Part shown: positions 25,901 to 37,900 of the stretch, one piece after another | Numbering within the stretch: the first letter of the stretch is position 1 | How the letters are laid out: each line of letters opens with the position of its first letter | DNA from: Cyprinodon diabolis | Lineage: Eukaryota; Chordata; Actinopteri; Cyprinodontiformes; Cyprinodontidae | Direction of reading: 5' to 3' | DNA length: 64,000 nucleotides | Assembly (NCBI GenBank): GCA_030533445.1 | Contig: CM060080.1 | Location: 36,718,380-36,782,379 of the forward strand | Program-made: the position numbers and the translations under genes | Notes under the pieces: model-generated | What the model was told of the DNA's origin: nothing | Seen by the model: the letters and a program-made list of their open reading frames with translations, nothing else | Databases searched by the model: none

Positions 25901-28900
25901 CTGGAGTACTTTTTTGATATCTCAAATGCATCTGGAGATCTGGGAGGCTTCTTGCTGTCTGCTGACATTCAAATAATGGAGGTCTATGGTGCCCGAGGCA
26001 GAAAGGTCCATAAAAGTCCACAAAAAACGTGTCAATATTCCTCCATACTGCTCGTCCAATGTATTCCAAGTGTCCTGAGTGGGTAGCTTCCATAATTTAC
26101 TCGAAACGAAGTCATTTAGAATGTTTTTAGAGCATAAACAGTAGTGTATAGGATTTCCTAAAAGCGCGCGCCTGCGAGCTCACGAGCCTACGGAAACCGC
26201 GGCAGACCAAACCAGATGAAAGTGCGCATTCAGCTCGGCAAAGAACTCATGCTCTTCCTCAACACTGAAGTCCTCAGACATTTTTCTTCCGTTGTTTCTT
26301 TCTTTGCACAGGTCAACAGCACATTTCTTCTTCTACGCTTGCATTATCAAGAGCAGACGCTGAATGTGCACCTTCATCTTGTTTAGTGTGCCGCAGTTTC
26401 CGTAGGCTGGTGAACTCGCAGGCGCACGCTTTTAGGAAATCCTATACACTACTGTTTATGCTCTAAAAACATTCTAAATGACTTTGTTTCGAGTAAATTA
26501 TGGACGCTACCAACTCAGGACACTTGGAATACATTGGACGAGCAGTATGGAGGAATGTTGACACGTTTTTTGTGGACTTTTATGGACCTTTCTGCCTCGG
26601 GCACCATAGACCTCCATTATTTGAATGTCAGCAGACAGCAAGAAGCCTCCCAGATCTCCAGATGCATTTGAGATATCAAAAAAGTACTCCAGAGTGTTGT
26701 TCAGCATGGGGGTGAGTAGAAAATGAAGGCTAATCATGTTTTGGGTGTACTATTCCTTTAAAGAAAGCTGTGGGTAGAACATCAAGGCAGCAGGAGGAGG
26801 AACTTAGCTGCTGAATGATTTCCTCTAAGCTTTTATAGTTTATTTGGCTGAATTGGGACATTTGGTCAAGATCAATTCCAGTTGGAGACAACTTTGGTAC
26901 TGAACTTGATATGGATGTATAAACTGATCCTCTGATCTTTAGCATTTTCTCAGTAAAGAAATTAGCAAATTTATTGCAGGCCCTGGTGGAGTGAAGTTCA
27001 GGAGCCACGGGTACAAGAGGATTTGTTAGCTTGTCGACTGTGGCAAATAACGCACGAGTATTATTAATGTTCTTGTTAATGATTTCAGAGAAGAAAGATT
27101 CTCTTGCATTTTTCAGTTGTAAGCTATATCTGTAAAGTCTCTCTTTATAGATGTCATAGTGAACCTGGAGTTTCGTCTTTCTCCACCTGCGTTCAGCTTT
27201 TCGACACTCCCTTTTTTCACTTCTAACTGCTGGAGCACTTCTCAAGGAGATTTTTTCTTTCCGGAAAAGACTTTCACTTTAATTGGAGCAATGCAGCTAA
27301 TGATGTCTGAGACTTTAGACTGAAAGTTATCTACTAGCTCATCTAATGAGTTGCACCCCAAGGTTGAAGTAGCAGAGTAAGCTTGAATAAAAGTTTCTGT
27401 GGCATTTTCCTTTTAAGTCTGTAAAAAATAAGTTTTTGAGGAAGAAGAAAAAGTAGTATTTTTTTAAAAAATTTTTTTTATACTTTAGAAACTCAGAAGC
27501 TGATCAAATCTCGGGTTAAATATCGGTGGGGTGGCCGGTGTCCTATATTCAGTTTTAAGGCCGATACAGGCCGATACCGATAGGAGGCCGATTATATCTT
27601 GCATCCCTAATTTTAACACTTTTTTTACCCATTAAAAATGTTCCTTCATGTAGGGCTGGGCGATATAGAAAAAAAGCTTATCGATTAAAAAAAAATGCAT
27701 ATTGATCGATATCGATAATTATTGAAAAGATTTGAAACCATATTTTATTTGCAGCTCTGCCTGGACTTTTTATGATATTGCTAAATGTTTTAATTTTAAT
27801 AAAGAACACAAACACAGACTTCCAATTAAATATTTATTTAATCAACTTTTTTAACCATAACAGAATTGTTTTAAAGAAAAATAACTTAAAGACCTGAGTT
27901 ATGTTATTAAATACTGACAAAGAATAAACTAAAGTGACCAAAATAAATATAACAAATAAACCTGGTTCAGCTTAGTTTCCTGCTTTAACCTGAGTTATTA
28001 CTTTGAAGTTTCTGGCCCCTCAGCATTTTTCTCTCAATTGTTAGAACTACGTGGGAAACTGCCCAGAACTGAATATATATATATATATTTTCCCGAAGAT
28101 TCCTCGGAGGAGAGCCGCGCCGGGGCCTACACAGCTCGTACTCCTGCGGGTGTGAGCGGCTGAGATGATAAAAAAAAAAAAAAAGTTGGTTGTGTTATCA
28201 GCCTTCGTTTTCACTGGTTCCCGACACATTTTACAGATGACTGTGGTTTGTTTTTTGTCCGACTTGCGATAACCGAAATACTGCCAGACTGCCGAACTAC
28301 AAAAACCCTTCTTTGGAACAATTTCCTCAGACTCTCCTGCTGCGACATCTTCATGTGCTCTGTGTTGTGGTTTGAGAGGGCGGCACTTGGTGACGGCGTG
28401 CCTGGGTCCGCGATTGTGATTGGTTGGGAGGAAGCAGTGACTAGCATAAACCTACATGCTAGGCTACAATGAGAAGGAAGGAAAACTGCGTTTCTTTATC
28501 GAACTTTTATCGAGCCTATTTTTTTCTATTGCGCCACACGTCTATCGATCGATATATATCGTTATTGAATTATCGCCCAGCCCTACCTTCATGCCTTTCT
28601 TCGCAGTTCCTCAATATTTTTGTAATTATTTATCTTGTGTGTTTTTTCTAATTTTCTCTTCTTTTAATCCTCTCAAAACTCCAGGGGGAAGTGCTGTGTG
28701 ACGCTCCTGAATGAAACGGAAGCCCTGAAGTCCTACCTGGACAGAGAGGTATATATAGACCCGCGCACAGAGACCTTACACAAACCACTTCCTGTAATCA
28801 AACTTTAATGTCAAAATGAAGAATGTGTGAGAATACCTCCACTGTGCCAAAGGATTTTTAAGATATTTAAACCTGATGTACACTAGAATTTGTTTCTTTT

Positions 28901-31900
28901 ACTACGATTGTGGCTGATTTTGCTGCCTTACATGTTAATTATAAGGACAGCAGTTTTACATTTAAATTAAACAGTGTCTATACGAGTATAAGGTGAACAT
29001 AATGATGTAGAATCTTCTGAATTCAATTTATTCATTCATTCATTCAATTTAAACACCCAGATAATAAAAAACAACAAAACAAATGTGTTGTTTACTTAAA
29101 GAACACAAAATCAAAGAAGATCAACACTTTGCGGTTGTTAATAAACTCAGAATGAACTGCTGCTTTAACGTTTCATGACTCTGACATCCTGGACAAACAT
29201 TTGTTTTTGCCATTTCCCATAAATTTAAACAATGTTTCCAATATGAATGGTTTTCAGCTCCAAACTAACCTGCATGCACAAAAGGAACAGTGACTGTACT
29301 GTCGCACCTGACATGCTTTGGTCCTGGAAATAGTTGGACAATATTATTTAGAGTTGGGGCCACGTTTAGTTTAGAGTTTATAGAATTACTGAAATATCCC
29401 TGTAGTGGTAAGTTGAAAAAAAAAAGAACAAAAACTAAACAAAAGAGCATTTTTCTTAAGTTGATTTAAGAAAATCACATCGAGATTTCTGGTCAGTTTA
29501 ACCCTTTCATATCCCTCCCATGCCTCTCTAAGTATGAATTAAATATTCAAGTACAATATGTTTTCCTGCTAAAAACGGTTAAGGAATTAACTAGGGCTGT
29601 AACAATTAATCGGATTAATTGTAATTGCTTTTTGAAATAATCATCAACTAATTTAGTAATTTATTAATCATTGACTGGAGTATAGAGAATCTAAAACATG
29701 CCTTTAGCTGACAGAGCGACTCAATTACACCAGTAATTATACCAAAATTGTAAAGACAATTGATTAACATTTTGCATTTAAGATTAAATAAACTTTCGTC
29801 TGTCAATAGGAACCTTTGGATATCCGATTATCTTTCGATAAAACAAAAAAAAATTATCCACAAATTAATCGATTTGCAAAATAATTGTTAGTTGCCGCCC
29901 TAGAATCAACCCCGGTTCTCTGAAACATGAGTGAGGTATCTCACTATGGGACACGCCCCCAGCGCTGTCTCCAGGAGCTCTAATACATCACACCAGTCCT
30001 GGCTGGCCAACCGAAGTCATGTCTGCTTCTGGAGGATGGACTTCCTCCCAGTATAAGAACTTGACGTCTCGCTGGTGAGCCTCAGTCTTGTCAGCACACC
30101 TCTTCCTCTCTCCAGGCAAGGAGGATGATCTGGTGATATACCTCACACAAGAAATTATGTGATATGGCAATATTTTTTTTGCCATATTGCCCACCCCTAA
30201 TTGCATCAGAGAACCTTGATGGAAACTGCAAAATTAGAAAAAAAAAACTCAAATTCCCAACTAAGTTTTAATTAGTAGGGAGATCGAAACACTTGTAGTA
30301 GCAAAACTTTTCCTAACATGACTGATCAGCTGTTTCTGCTGTCGGCGTCTTCTTGGATGTTCTTATGAACATGGCTGGAAGCAACATCGCCATTACTAGC
30401 CGGCATGTTAATGAAAGAAACACTTGCCCAATAGCAACGTGTTCATTAAAACTGTCGACCGCTATATAGATGACGACATATCACGTTACGCGTTGCGGTC
30501 CTTGGTTAATTCCCTTCAAACCAAATAGAAACACCGCAAATTTGCATTTAGTAAAATTCTCTTTTCATTTTAATGGAACCACAGCTGTAGGTGGTGGGAA
30601 ACGGCATTGCACACCAGCAGTTTTTGGACTTTACCAGAACCACTGAAAACATTGTCCTCATTTCTGAACATCAATCGGTAGCTGACACATAGAGAATGAA
30701 TTCATTAGCTTAGATTTGTAGAATTCAAACAATTCTTTTCCATATTCAAATCACACTTGGACTAATGAGTGGATATCAAGCTTTTGCAGAAGAACAATTA
30801 AAGTGGGACTGAAATTACCTGAAATATCCATGTTTAAGGCAATAAAACCAAGTTATCCATCCAGTGTGAGATGTAGATGCCCAGCGGCATTGTGGGATTT
30901 TAAAAAGTATGATTAGCTGATAGATTTGTGGCCTTGTATAAGGCTGTGTTAGTCTAAGTCTAAGGAGTTTTAAGATTCCTGTTTCTAGATGAATTATTCA
31001 GCATGTTGACCCAGAACTTTCTGTTCACACACAGTAATGAGGAGAGGAGAGACTAGTAGAGAGGAAGCCGTGCACACAGTCAGATTTAGCTCGCTCTTAG
31101 GTCTGGTTGCACCATCTTCCTCCCTGAACCTTCCTCCCATCTGTTATTCCCAGGATGCCTTCTTCTACTCGCTGGTGTATGATCCTCAGCAGAAGACCCT
31201 GCTGGCAGATAAAGGGGAGATCCGCATCGGGAACAAATATCAGGCTGACATCACAGACCTCCTGAATGAAGGTAGCTTAAATTGGCCGGTTCAGAGAAAA
31301 ATTGACCTCTAAGAGAAGTTTTTTTTTCTTCTTTTTTTACCCCTAAATATTTCTGCTATATTTCTACAGAGCACAATAGCAATAGCTTAACAAGAGAACC
31401 TGTCCCTGAACAACTCTTTCCACTCAAAGTGTTGCAGTGACTAGCAAACATTTTTATTCCCTTTTAACCTTTTGAACATTTTGTCACAATACAGCTATGA
31501 ACCCCAATCTGTTTCCACTGGATTTCATAAAGTAATCCATGAAATATTAGATTAATGTATTTAGTTTTATCATTAGGGAGACCAAATACAAATGCACACC
31601 ACACTTTTTTTGTGTGACTGAAAAGTCTGCCCATTAATTCAACAAACAACATCTTCTTAGATTCCCCTTTTTCAGATTAATAAAAGATCATAGTGAAGTT
31701 AGAGACTTATCCTTTGACATTACATTGGGATTATTTTAGAATTATTATATTTCTCTAACATACTGAGGAGAATTACCTCTATATAAGAACCTGTAGTTGA
31801 TTTACTCTTTTAGATGTTAGAGAAAGTGTCTAAAATGAGAATCGGCAAAGAAAACAAGAAATCTGTATCAATTGAGAAATGCTCCATCAGGGACCTTCAT

Positions 31901-34900
31901 GCAAAACACCCTATAACTACCTCCCTATTTAATAATAAAACAAATCGACCTAAGAACATTTTAATTGTGTCAATTAATTGTGACAATATTATAGATTTGT
32001 AACTGGATTTGGTCTTTGTGTTTTATAGAACCTTTTATCTTTGCTAGCAGGAAAATATACAGAAATACTAAAGAGAGCTCAGCTAGTTCTCATATAAAAA
32101 GTTTATTTTTAAAAATCTGTGTTGTATGTATGCAAGAGTGATCAGATTGTATCTTATCTGATCATACAGTGTGGTTTTCTGTGTGTTTATGTTGGTTCAG
32201 ATGAAGAGGATGGCAGAGACCTGGCGAAACTAGAGGAGAAGATCTGGGACCCCAGCAGCTCCCTGACAGAGAAACAGATCGACCAGTTCTTAGTCGTGGC
32301 CCGGTAAGTCACCAGAGATTCTGTGAAATTTATCATTTGAAACAAATTAAAATGTAACAGAAATAGGAAGGTTTTTTTTTTTAATCAGCCTGGTTTGTCA
32401 GAGGAGGTAATTAAAAAACAAACAAAAAAACATTCATGTAATCCGACCCCAATGTTTGCTTTAGTTTATCATTTACTAGAAAAATGATTCAGTAAACCTG
32501 GATTTTAATACTGATACAAACAAGAAAAATGCATTAATGAGGTTAAAATCAAAGCATGAAAACCATATGTATAAATTCAGTTAAAATGACTTAAAAGAGT
32601 CCAGCACTTAAAAAAGGAACACGGAAAGTAAACTAACAATTATACAAAAAAAATATCACAAAATCTAAAACCTGAAAAATGATTTTTTTTCGCACAATTA
32701 AAAATTCATTGCAAGGGTAATAATTTTAAAAGATGATGATAAAATTGTTTTCCCCCCTCTTTTTTAAGTGGTTAAAAAAAAATGTTATTTAAATAATCTA
32801 CACATTATGTCCTTGGGGCTTCTGTTGGTGCAAATCTAGAATTTCTCTAGGCCTTATTTGTATGTGTGAGAAACTGGGATTGTTGATACAGAAAATTGGA
32901 TAAAAGAAATATATAAATAATGAAGATAGGCCTGTGAAACGATACTTATAAGAAAAGTATATAAGAAAGTATATTACACTTAAATAGAAAAACCCAATGA
33001 TTTAAGTGTGTTTAAGACTTTCTATCGATATATCAAGTTGTTTGTACAAATGATCAGAATAATAACTGACATGATGCATTGATTTATATTATAGATCTGA
33101 ACTAAATTGTGAATCTACTTTGATATTTGCTATGCTTGTGATACAGCATTGGTACTCTACCTGTAGCTGTCTTTGGTTGTGTAATCCGACAGTCGCTGCC
33201 AGAAAGGACCCGTCATATAATCTGTGTTTGCTGGAACAATATCCTGTCTGAAACCATTAAATCCAACTTTGAGTTCTTCATATGTTCTATACAGACAATC
33301 GAAAAAATCCAAAAAGTTCAAGTTGGTTTTTAGAGTAGAAAAAATACAGGAGACCTTTAATAGTCTGGAAATATCACTTGTTTTTTGCACATTTTTAAAC
33401 CAGTATTTGTCCCACAGGTCAGTTGGTACGTTTGCCAGAGCTTTGGACTGCAGCAGTTCCGTCCGGCAGCCGAGCCTCCACATGAGCGCCGCCGCTGCCT
33501 CCAGGGACATCACTTTGGTGAGAAGCATGAAAGTGTGCTCGGGTTAGATCATGTTGCTGATGGAGGCAGATATTAGTAAATCCCAACCATGGATTTCCTC
33601 CAGTTTCATGCCATGGACACGCTCCACGCTAACAGCTATGACATGACTCGAGCTATTGCGGCACTGGTTCCCCAAGGCGGGCCCGTCCTCTGCAGGGATG
33701 AGATGGAGGAGTGGAGCGCCTCAGAGGCCAACCTGTTCGAGGAAGCACTCGAGAAATACGGCAAAGACTTCACAGATATCCAACAGGACTTTGTAAGTGA
33801 CCCTCTACAGAACTGCTCACATTTTCTCTTCTTGATAAGACTTAAGTCGAATATTAAGCGCAAAAGTGAGACAGGCTGTATATTTGATATCAATATAAAG
33901 TGTATCTTAGAAAATTTGGTAGAAATTTGGTATAATTAAACTATTCAATCAATCCAAGCTAAAATCATACATAAAGGCTTATATTTATACTTACCCCCAA
34001 TCTATACAGTGAGGAAAATAAGTATTTGAACACCTTGCTATTTTGAAAGTTCTCCCACTTAGAAATCATGGAGGGGTCTGAAATAGTCTTTGTAATCCCC
34101 TCTGTTATGAGCTTTCACCGTGAGCGTTACTCCGCCACCTGGTGGCCAGTTTCTCCCAGCGCTACTCACTCTTATTTCCCACTCTTTGTTTTGCAGCAGC
34201 ATGGGTGGGGCTGCTACTTGCTACAACGTTGTTATATCTTTGTTTTAAACTTCCTCCAGAGATAATTTAAACGGCCTCAGCTGTACGAGATAATATAAAT
34301 GCAGTTTTTCCTTTCAGAAGGATGCATTTAAGAAGCACATCCGCTCCTTAATCCTTGCCCCTAACATTTATGATCAGCCTATTAATACACCTTACTTCTA
34401 TTCCCTCCCTGTCTCAGCTGCCTTGGAAGTCACTGACAAGTATAATTGAGTACTACTACATGTGGAAGACTACAGACAGATACGTCCAGCAGGTTCGATT
34501 GCCCCTTTTTTCTTCTAACGAATGTTTTTTCCTCACTTTAAAGTTGGTGCTTGTTTGCATAAAGGCGAGGAGCTAAATGAATCTAATCCCGTTGTTCTTT
34601 CTCTCCTCCTCGCCCTGTTCCCGCTCCAGAAACGATTAAAAGCAGCCGAGGCAGAGAGCAAACTCAAACAGGTCTACATCCCCAACTAGTGAGTGCCTTT
34701 GCCTGCATTTGATTGCTCTGTTTTCATGTTACGCTGAACGTTCACTTTGGTAAAAGAGCCTTGCACAAAGCACGTTAAACTTATAAAACTAAAGTAAGGA
34801 ACTTATCACCTTTTAAGTTTATTAAAGTTGTAACAAACTTTTATATTGGTTATTGGGATTTTATGTGCTAGCCATTAGATCCTGAGAGGTACCTTCATTT

Positions 34901-37900
34901 CTAAAGGGACGTTTGTGTGTCATGAAATCTCAGCTTTTGTCCGGCTGTTCTGTGGAAAAAGGGACCAACCAGCAGAATGATTTAGACCAGAGAACACAGC
35001 AATTGCTCCATTTGACACTTAGCTTAGCTTTGTACAATTCACAACGTTTTAAGACACTTGACGAAACGTGGGAAGAGGTGAAATTACGTTCACCTGTAAA
35101 CTACATTGATCAAACTGTTTTTTCCAAGTATAGACTATATCTATATCATCAGGATACAGATCATCAATGTACTACATCAGGCATCCCCAAAGTTGGTCCG
35201 CGAGGACCAACTTTAATCAGCTGTGCTGGAGCTGTGAAACCTCTAAAACCTGCAGGACAGCGGCCCTGGACTAACTTTGAGGATGCCTGTACTACATAAA
35301 GGGAAACAACTACAGCATACCAACCGTTGCATCCAGCAGGTACTTGAGACATTGTAGACATGAAGATGTTTATCTAAATTGAAAGAACCAAAGGAGAGGT
35401 GTAATCAGATTTCCCTCTGAAGGAGCTGCAGGAGTCCCCAGCTCTGGTATGCTCCAGTAATGACAATAAAAGCTGGGGGGGCGAGTAATACAATGCATTG
35501 AAGAAAAAAACGCCACTGTGGTTGCAGGGCAAGCTGTAGGAATGCTTTCTTTCAGCAGGAGCAAGGAAGCTGCAAAGCGAAGAAAGAAAGAGAAATAGTT
35601 TAGAGACCATTAGTGGCGCTTGAACTTTAATATCATCACAACCCTGTGTGGTCAACATTTTGAAAACCGCATTCATTAACCTTCCATGTCAGCGTCCATT
35701 GTTGAGTGAGTATGTTACATAAAAGTGCAAAAAAATGCATTTTTTCACTGGATTTAGTTTAAATGAGTGTTAAATAAAGTGTTAATAGCTTTGGGGAGAG
35801 CAGATTTACTTCTTGAAACAACCCTTGCATAGATTCTGGGTGATCATAACAGTTTAGATGGACCCTCTGTCTGATGAGTTTTCACAGTGTTTAAGAGGCT
35901 CACACCACAGGGAGATCTTTAGGATCGATCTACATTTGAAGATCGACTCATTGCCCATTTAGAAGCTCTACATTTTAGAACCAAATCCTTATAAAATATA
36001 AACTCTCAGGAGGAGTCTATTGTGTTTTTTAAATGTATCTAAATTTGTTCATTTGGATTAGGCAAATGAAATCAGCATTTAAACTCTTTAAACAGTAAAA
36101 TAGTGGGAAAACCCCCTGCTCAGCACATAAAACACAAAAGATTAGGCAGCCTAGTTTGCAAAGCCACATTTTGACATCTGAGAAGTCTCTAGTTTGTTTA
36201 ATAATTTTTTCTAAATTATTTTTTAGATCATGTTGGGTCCTGATTTTACAGATCTATCGAGTCCAAACCTTTGGAATGTCATCTAACAAGATCTTTGGAG
36301 ACAAAAAGAAAAAATGGATTTAAATAATAATCAAAGGAAGCTTGCAACAGATCAAATGTGTGCAAGAAAAAGCTCCAATATATGTTCCCACTATCTCTAT
36401 AAGAGTGCCTTTCTGGCCCAAGCCATGTCACTTTCAGTGCCCTGTTTCAAAAAGCGGAAAAAAATCAATTCTGATCATTGATTCGATTCCCAACTAATAT
36501 ACTAATATTTAAGATTTTTGGTTCCAGAACAGGTGATAGAAATCTGCTAACTCGAGTTAAGTCAGACTAGATTTAAGGGTGAGCGTGAGTACATAAGAAG
36601 CCCTCATCGATGGAACGTAAACAACCTGATCCACCATGTGAGGGGGGGGGCACACCTGGTTGCTAATTTCTCACTAATAGGACTTAAAATACAAATGACT
36701 CAATTTAGAGATTACAAAAACAGGTTAAACTCAGCAGAGACCAGAAAATAAAAAAATATTTAGACCTTTACATCCATCCATCCATTTTCTGACGTGCATA
36801 ATCCCAAGTGGGGTCGCGAGGGGTGCTGGTGCCTATCTCCAGCTGTCTATGGGCGAGAGGCGGGGTACAGCCTGGACAGGTGGATTTATTTCACATTACA
36901 AAACTAGAAAGGCATGTGGAGAGCAAAGACCTCGCCATGCGGCAAATTTTCCTCCATATTGTAACATCATCACCAAATGTTAATGAATCTTTCCTTGGCA
37001 CGAGGCACAAGTTTCCCTGACAGGCATGATGCAGCCTCTATTGTCTGTTCTGCTCTCCTTGTTCATTCACTCCGCTTTCTTTGATCGAGAAAGATCAGGA
37101 CTTCTAGCGAAGCATTCCTCCCTTTTGTTGTGATTTCATATTTTTATCTTCCGTATAAGACATTCAGATGTTTTGAGTGCGATGCTGAAGCTGTCAATGC
37201 TCACTGCTGCCACCCTCTGATTTAGGGGATATTAATGTTAAAGACTCCTTTATAAGATTCCTGTGTCCAGATCATGAACTGGATCCTCTCTGAACTGTAA
37301 TGGGTTGTTCCTCTGCATTAGATAAGCCTCTGATTAAAAATGTCATTAAAATATCTTCATGGCTTTTAAAGTAATTCTGTTAACTAACAGACAAACGCAT
37401 CACTTTGTGTGCTGTTGTAACCCAGCAAGCAGAAAATGGATTTAGCAGTAAATTAGGATAAAATTTAAAAATGCAATTAAATCAGGTATAGTTCAGTTAT
37501 CAGCTTATATATTTCATATTTCCCCTATGAGGGGAAACCCTCCTCTCTACCAATGGATGAATCAATTAAGACATTATCATTGGTCTAATGGGCTTATCTG
37601 AGCTGTATGCTAACAGTTTAATTTATCACGATCAGTTTGCTTTCAGCAAAAAAAAAACAAAACAACAAAAAGAATTGCAATAAATAACCTGTCCTTGTTT
37701 TAGGAGCAATGTGTGGCCAATATTTTTTTGAGAGTAAATATTGACTTGCTAAAACAAACTATCGTCAAAACTCTGTTTCCTTATTAAAAATGCATCTGTT
37801 CATATTGCAGCATGATGAGCATTTGGTCTCCAAAATCTACAGGCTCCTGCAGTTAAGGGACATGTCTTCCCTGACGTTTTTCTTGTCTTATCTCGGCTCA

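Larger units (their letters stand above)
23574..27609. mobile_element. hAT-like element hosting a LINE and a foldback element
   Basis: Begins tagggatgcacgatattggg and ends tatcttgcatccctа-type (reverse tagggatgcaagatataatc), with a perfect 8-bp target duplication ATTTTAAC at 23566-23573 and 27610-27617. The real hAT sequence is only about 530 bp on the left and 190 bp on the right; between them lies a minus-strand LINE (about 24107-27415). Confidence 0.88.
21568..28684 (+). other. Intron 4 of mta1 (7.1 kb)
   Basis: Over 70% of it is transposon: a TTAA-flanked element (22476-22775), the hAT/LINE/foldback nest (23574-27609) and a second hAT element (27651-28585). 21568-22475 and 22776-23573 show nothing firm, apart from a possible relic at 23215-23375 resembling 55545-55720. 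Confidence 0.85.
28749..31153 (+). other. Intron 5 of mta1
   Basis: Holds a 311-bp hAT element (29592-29902), then a dispersed repeat (29911-30200) with a degraded hAT-like end (cccacccctaa). The remainder, including 30207-31153, shows nothing recognisable. Confidence 0.8.

Noticed and set aside
25856..26737. Two identical ORFs of about 76 codons facing each other
   Set aside because: They are the two arms of a foldback element. The peptide resembles no known protein and the duplication follows from the inversion.
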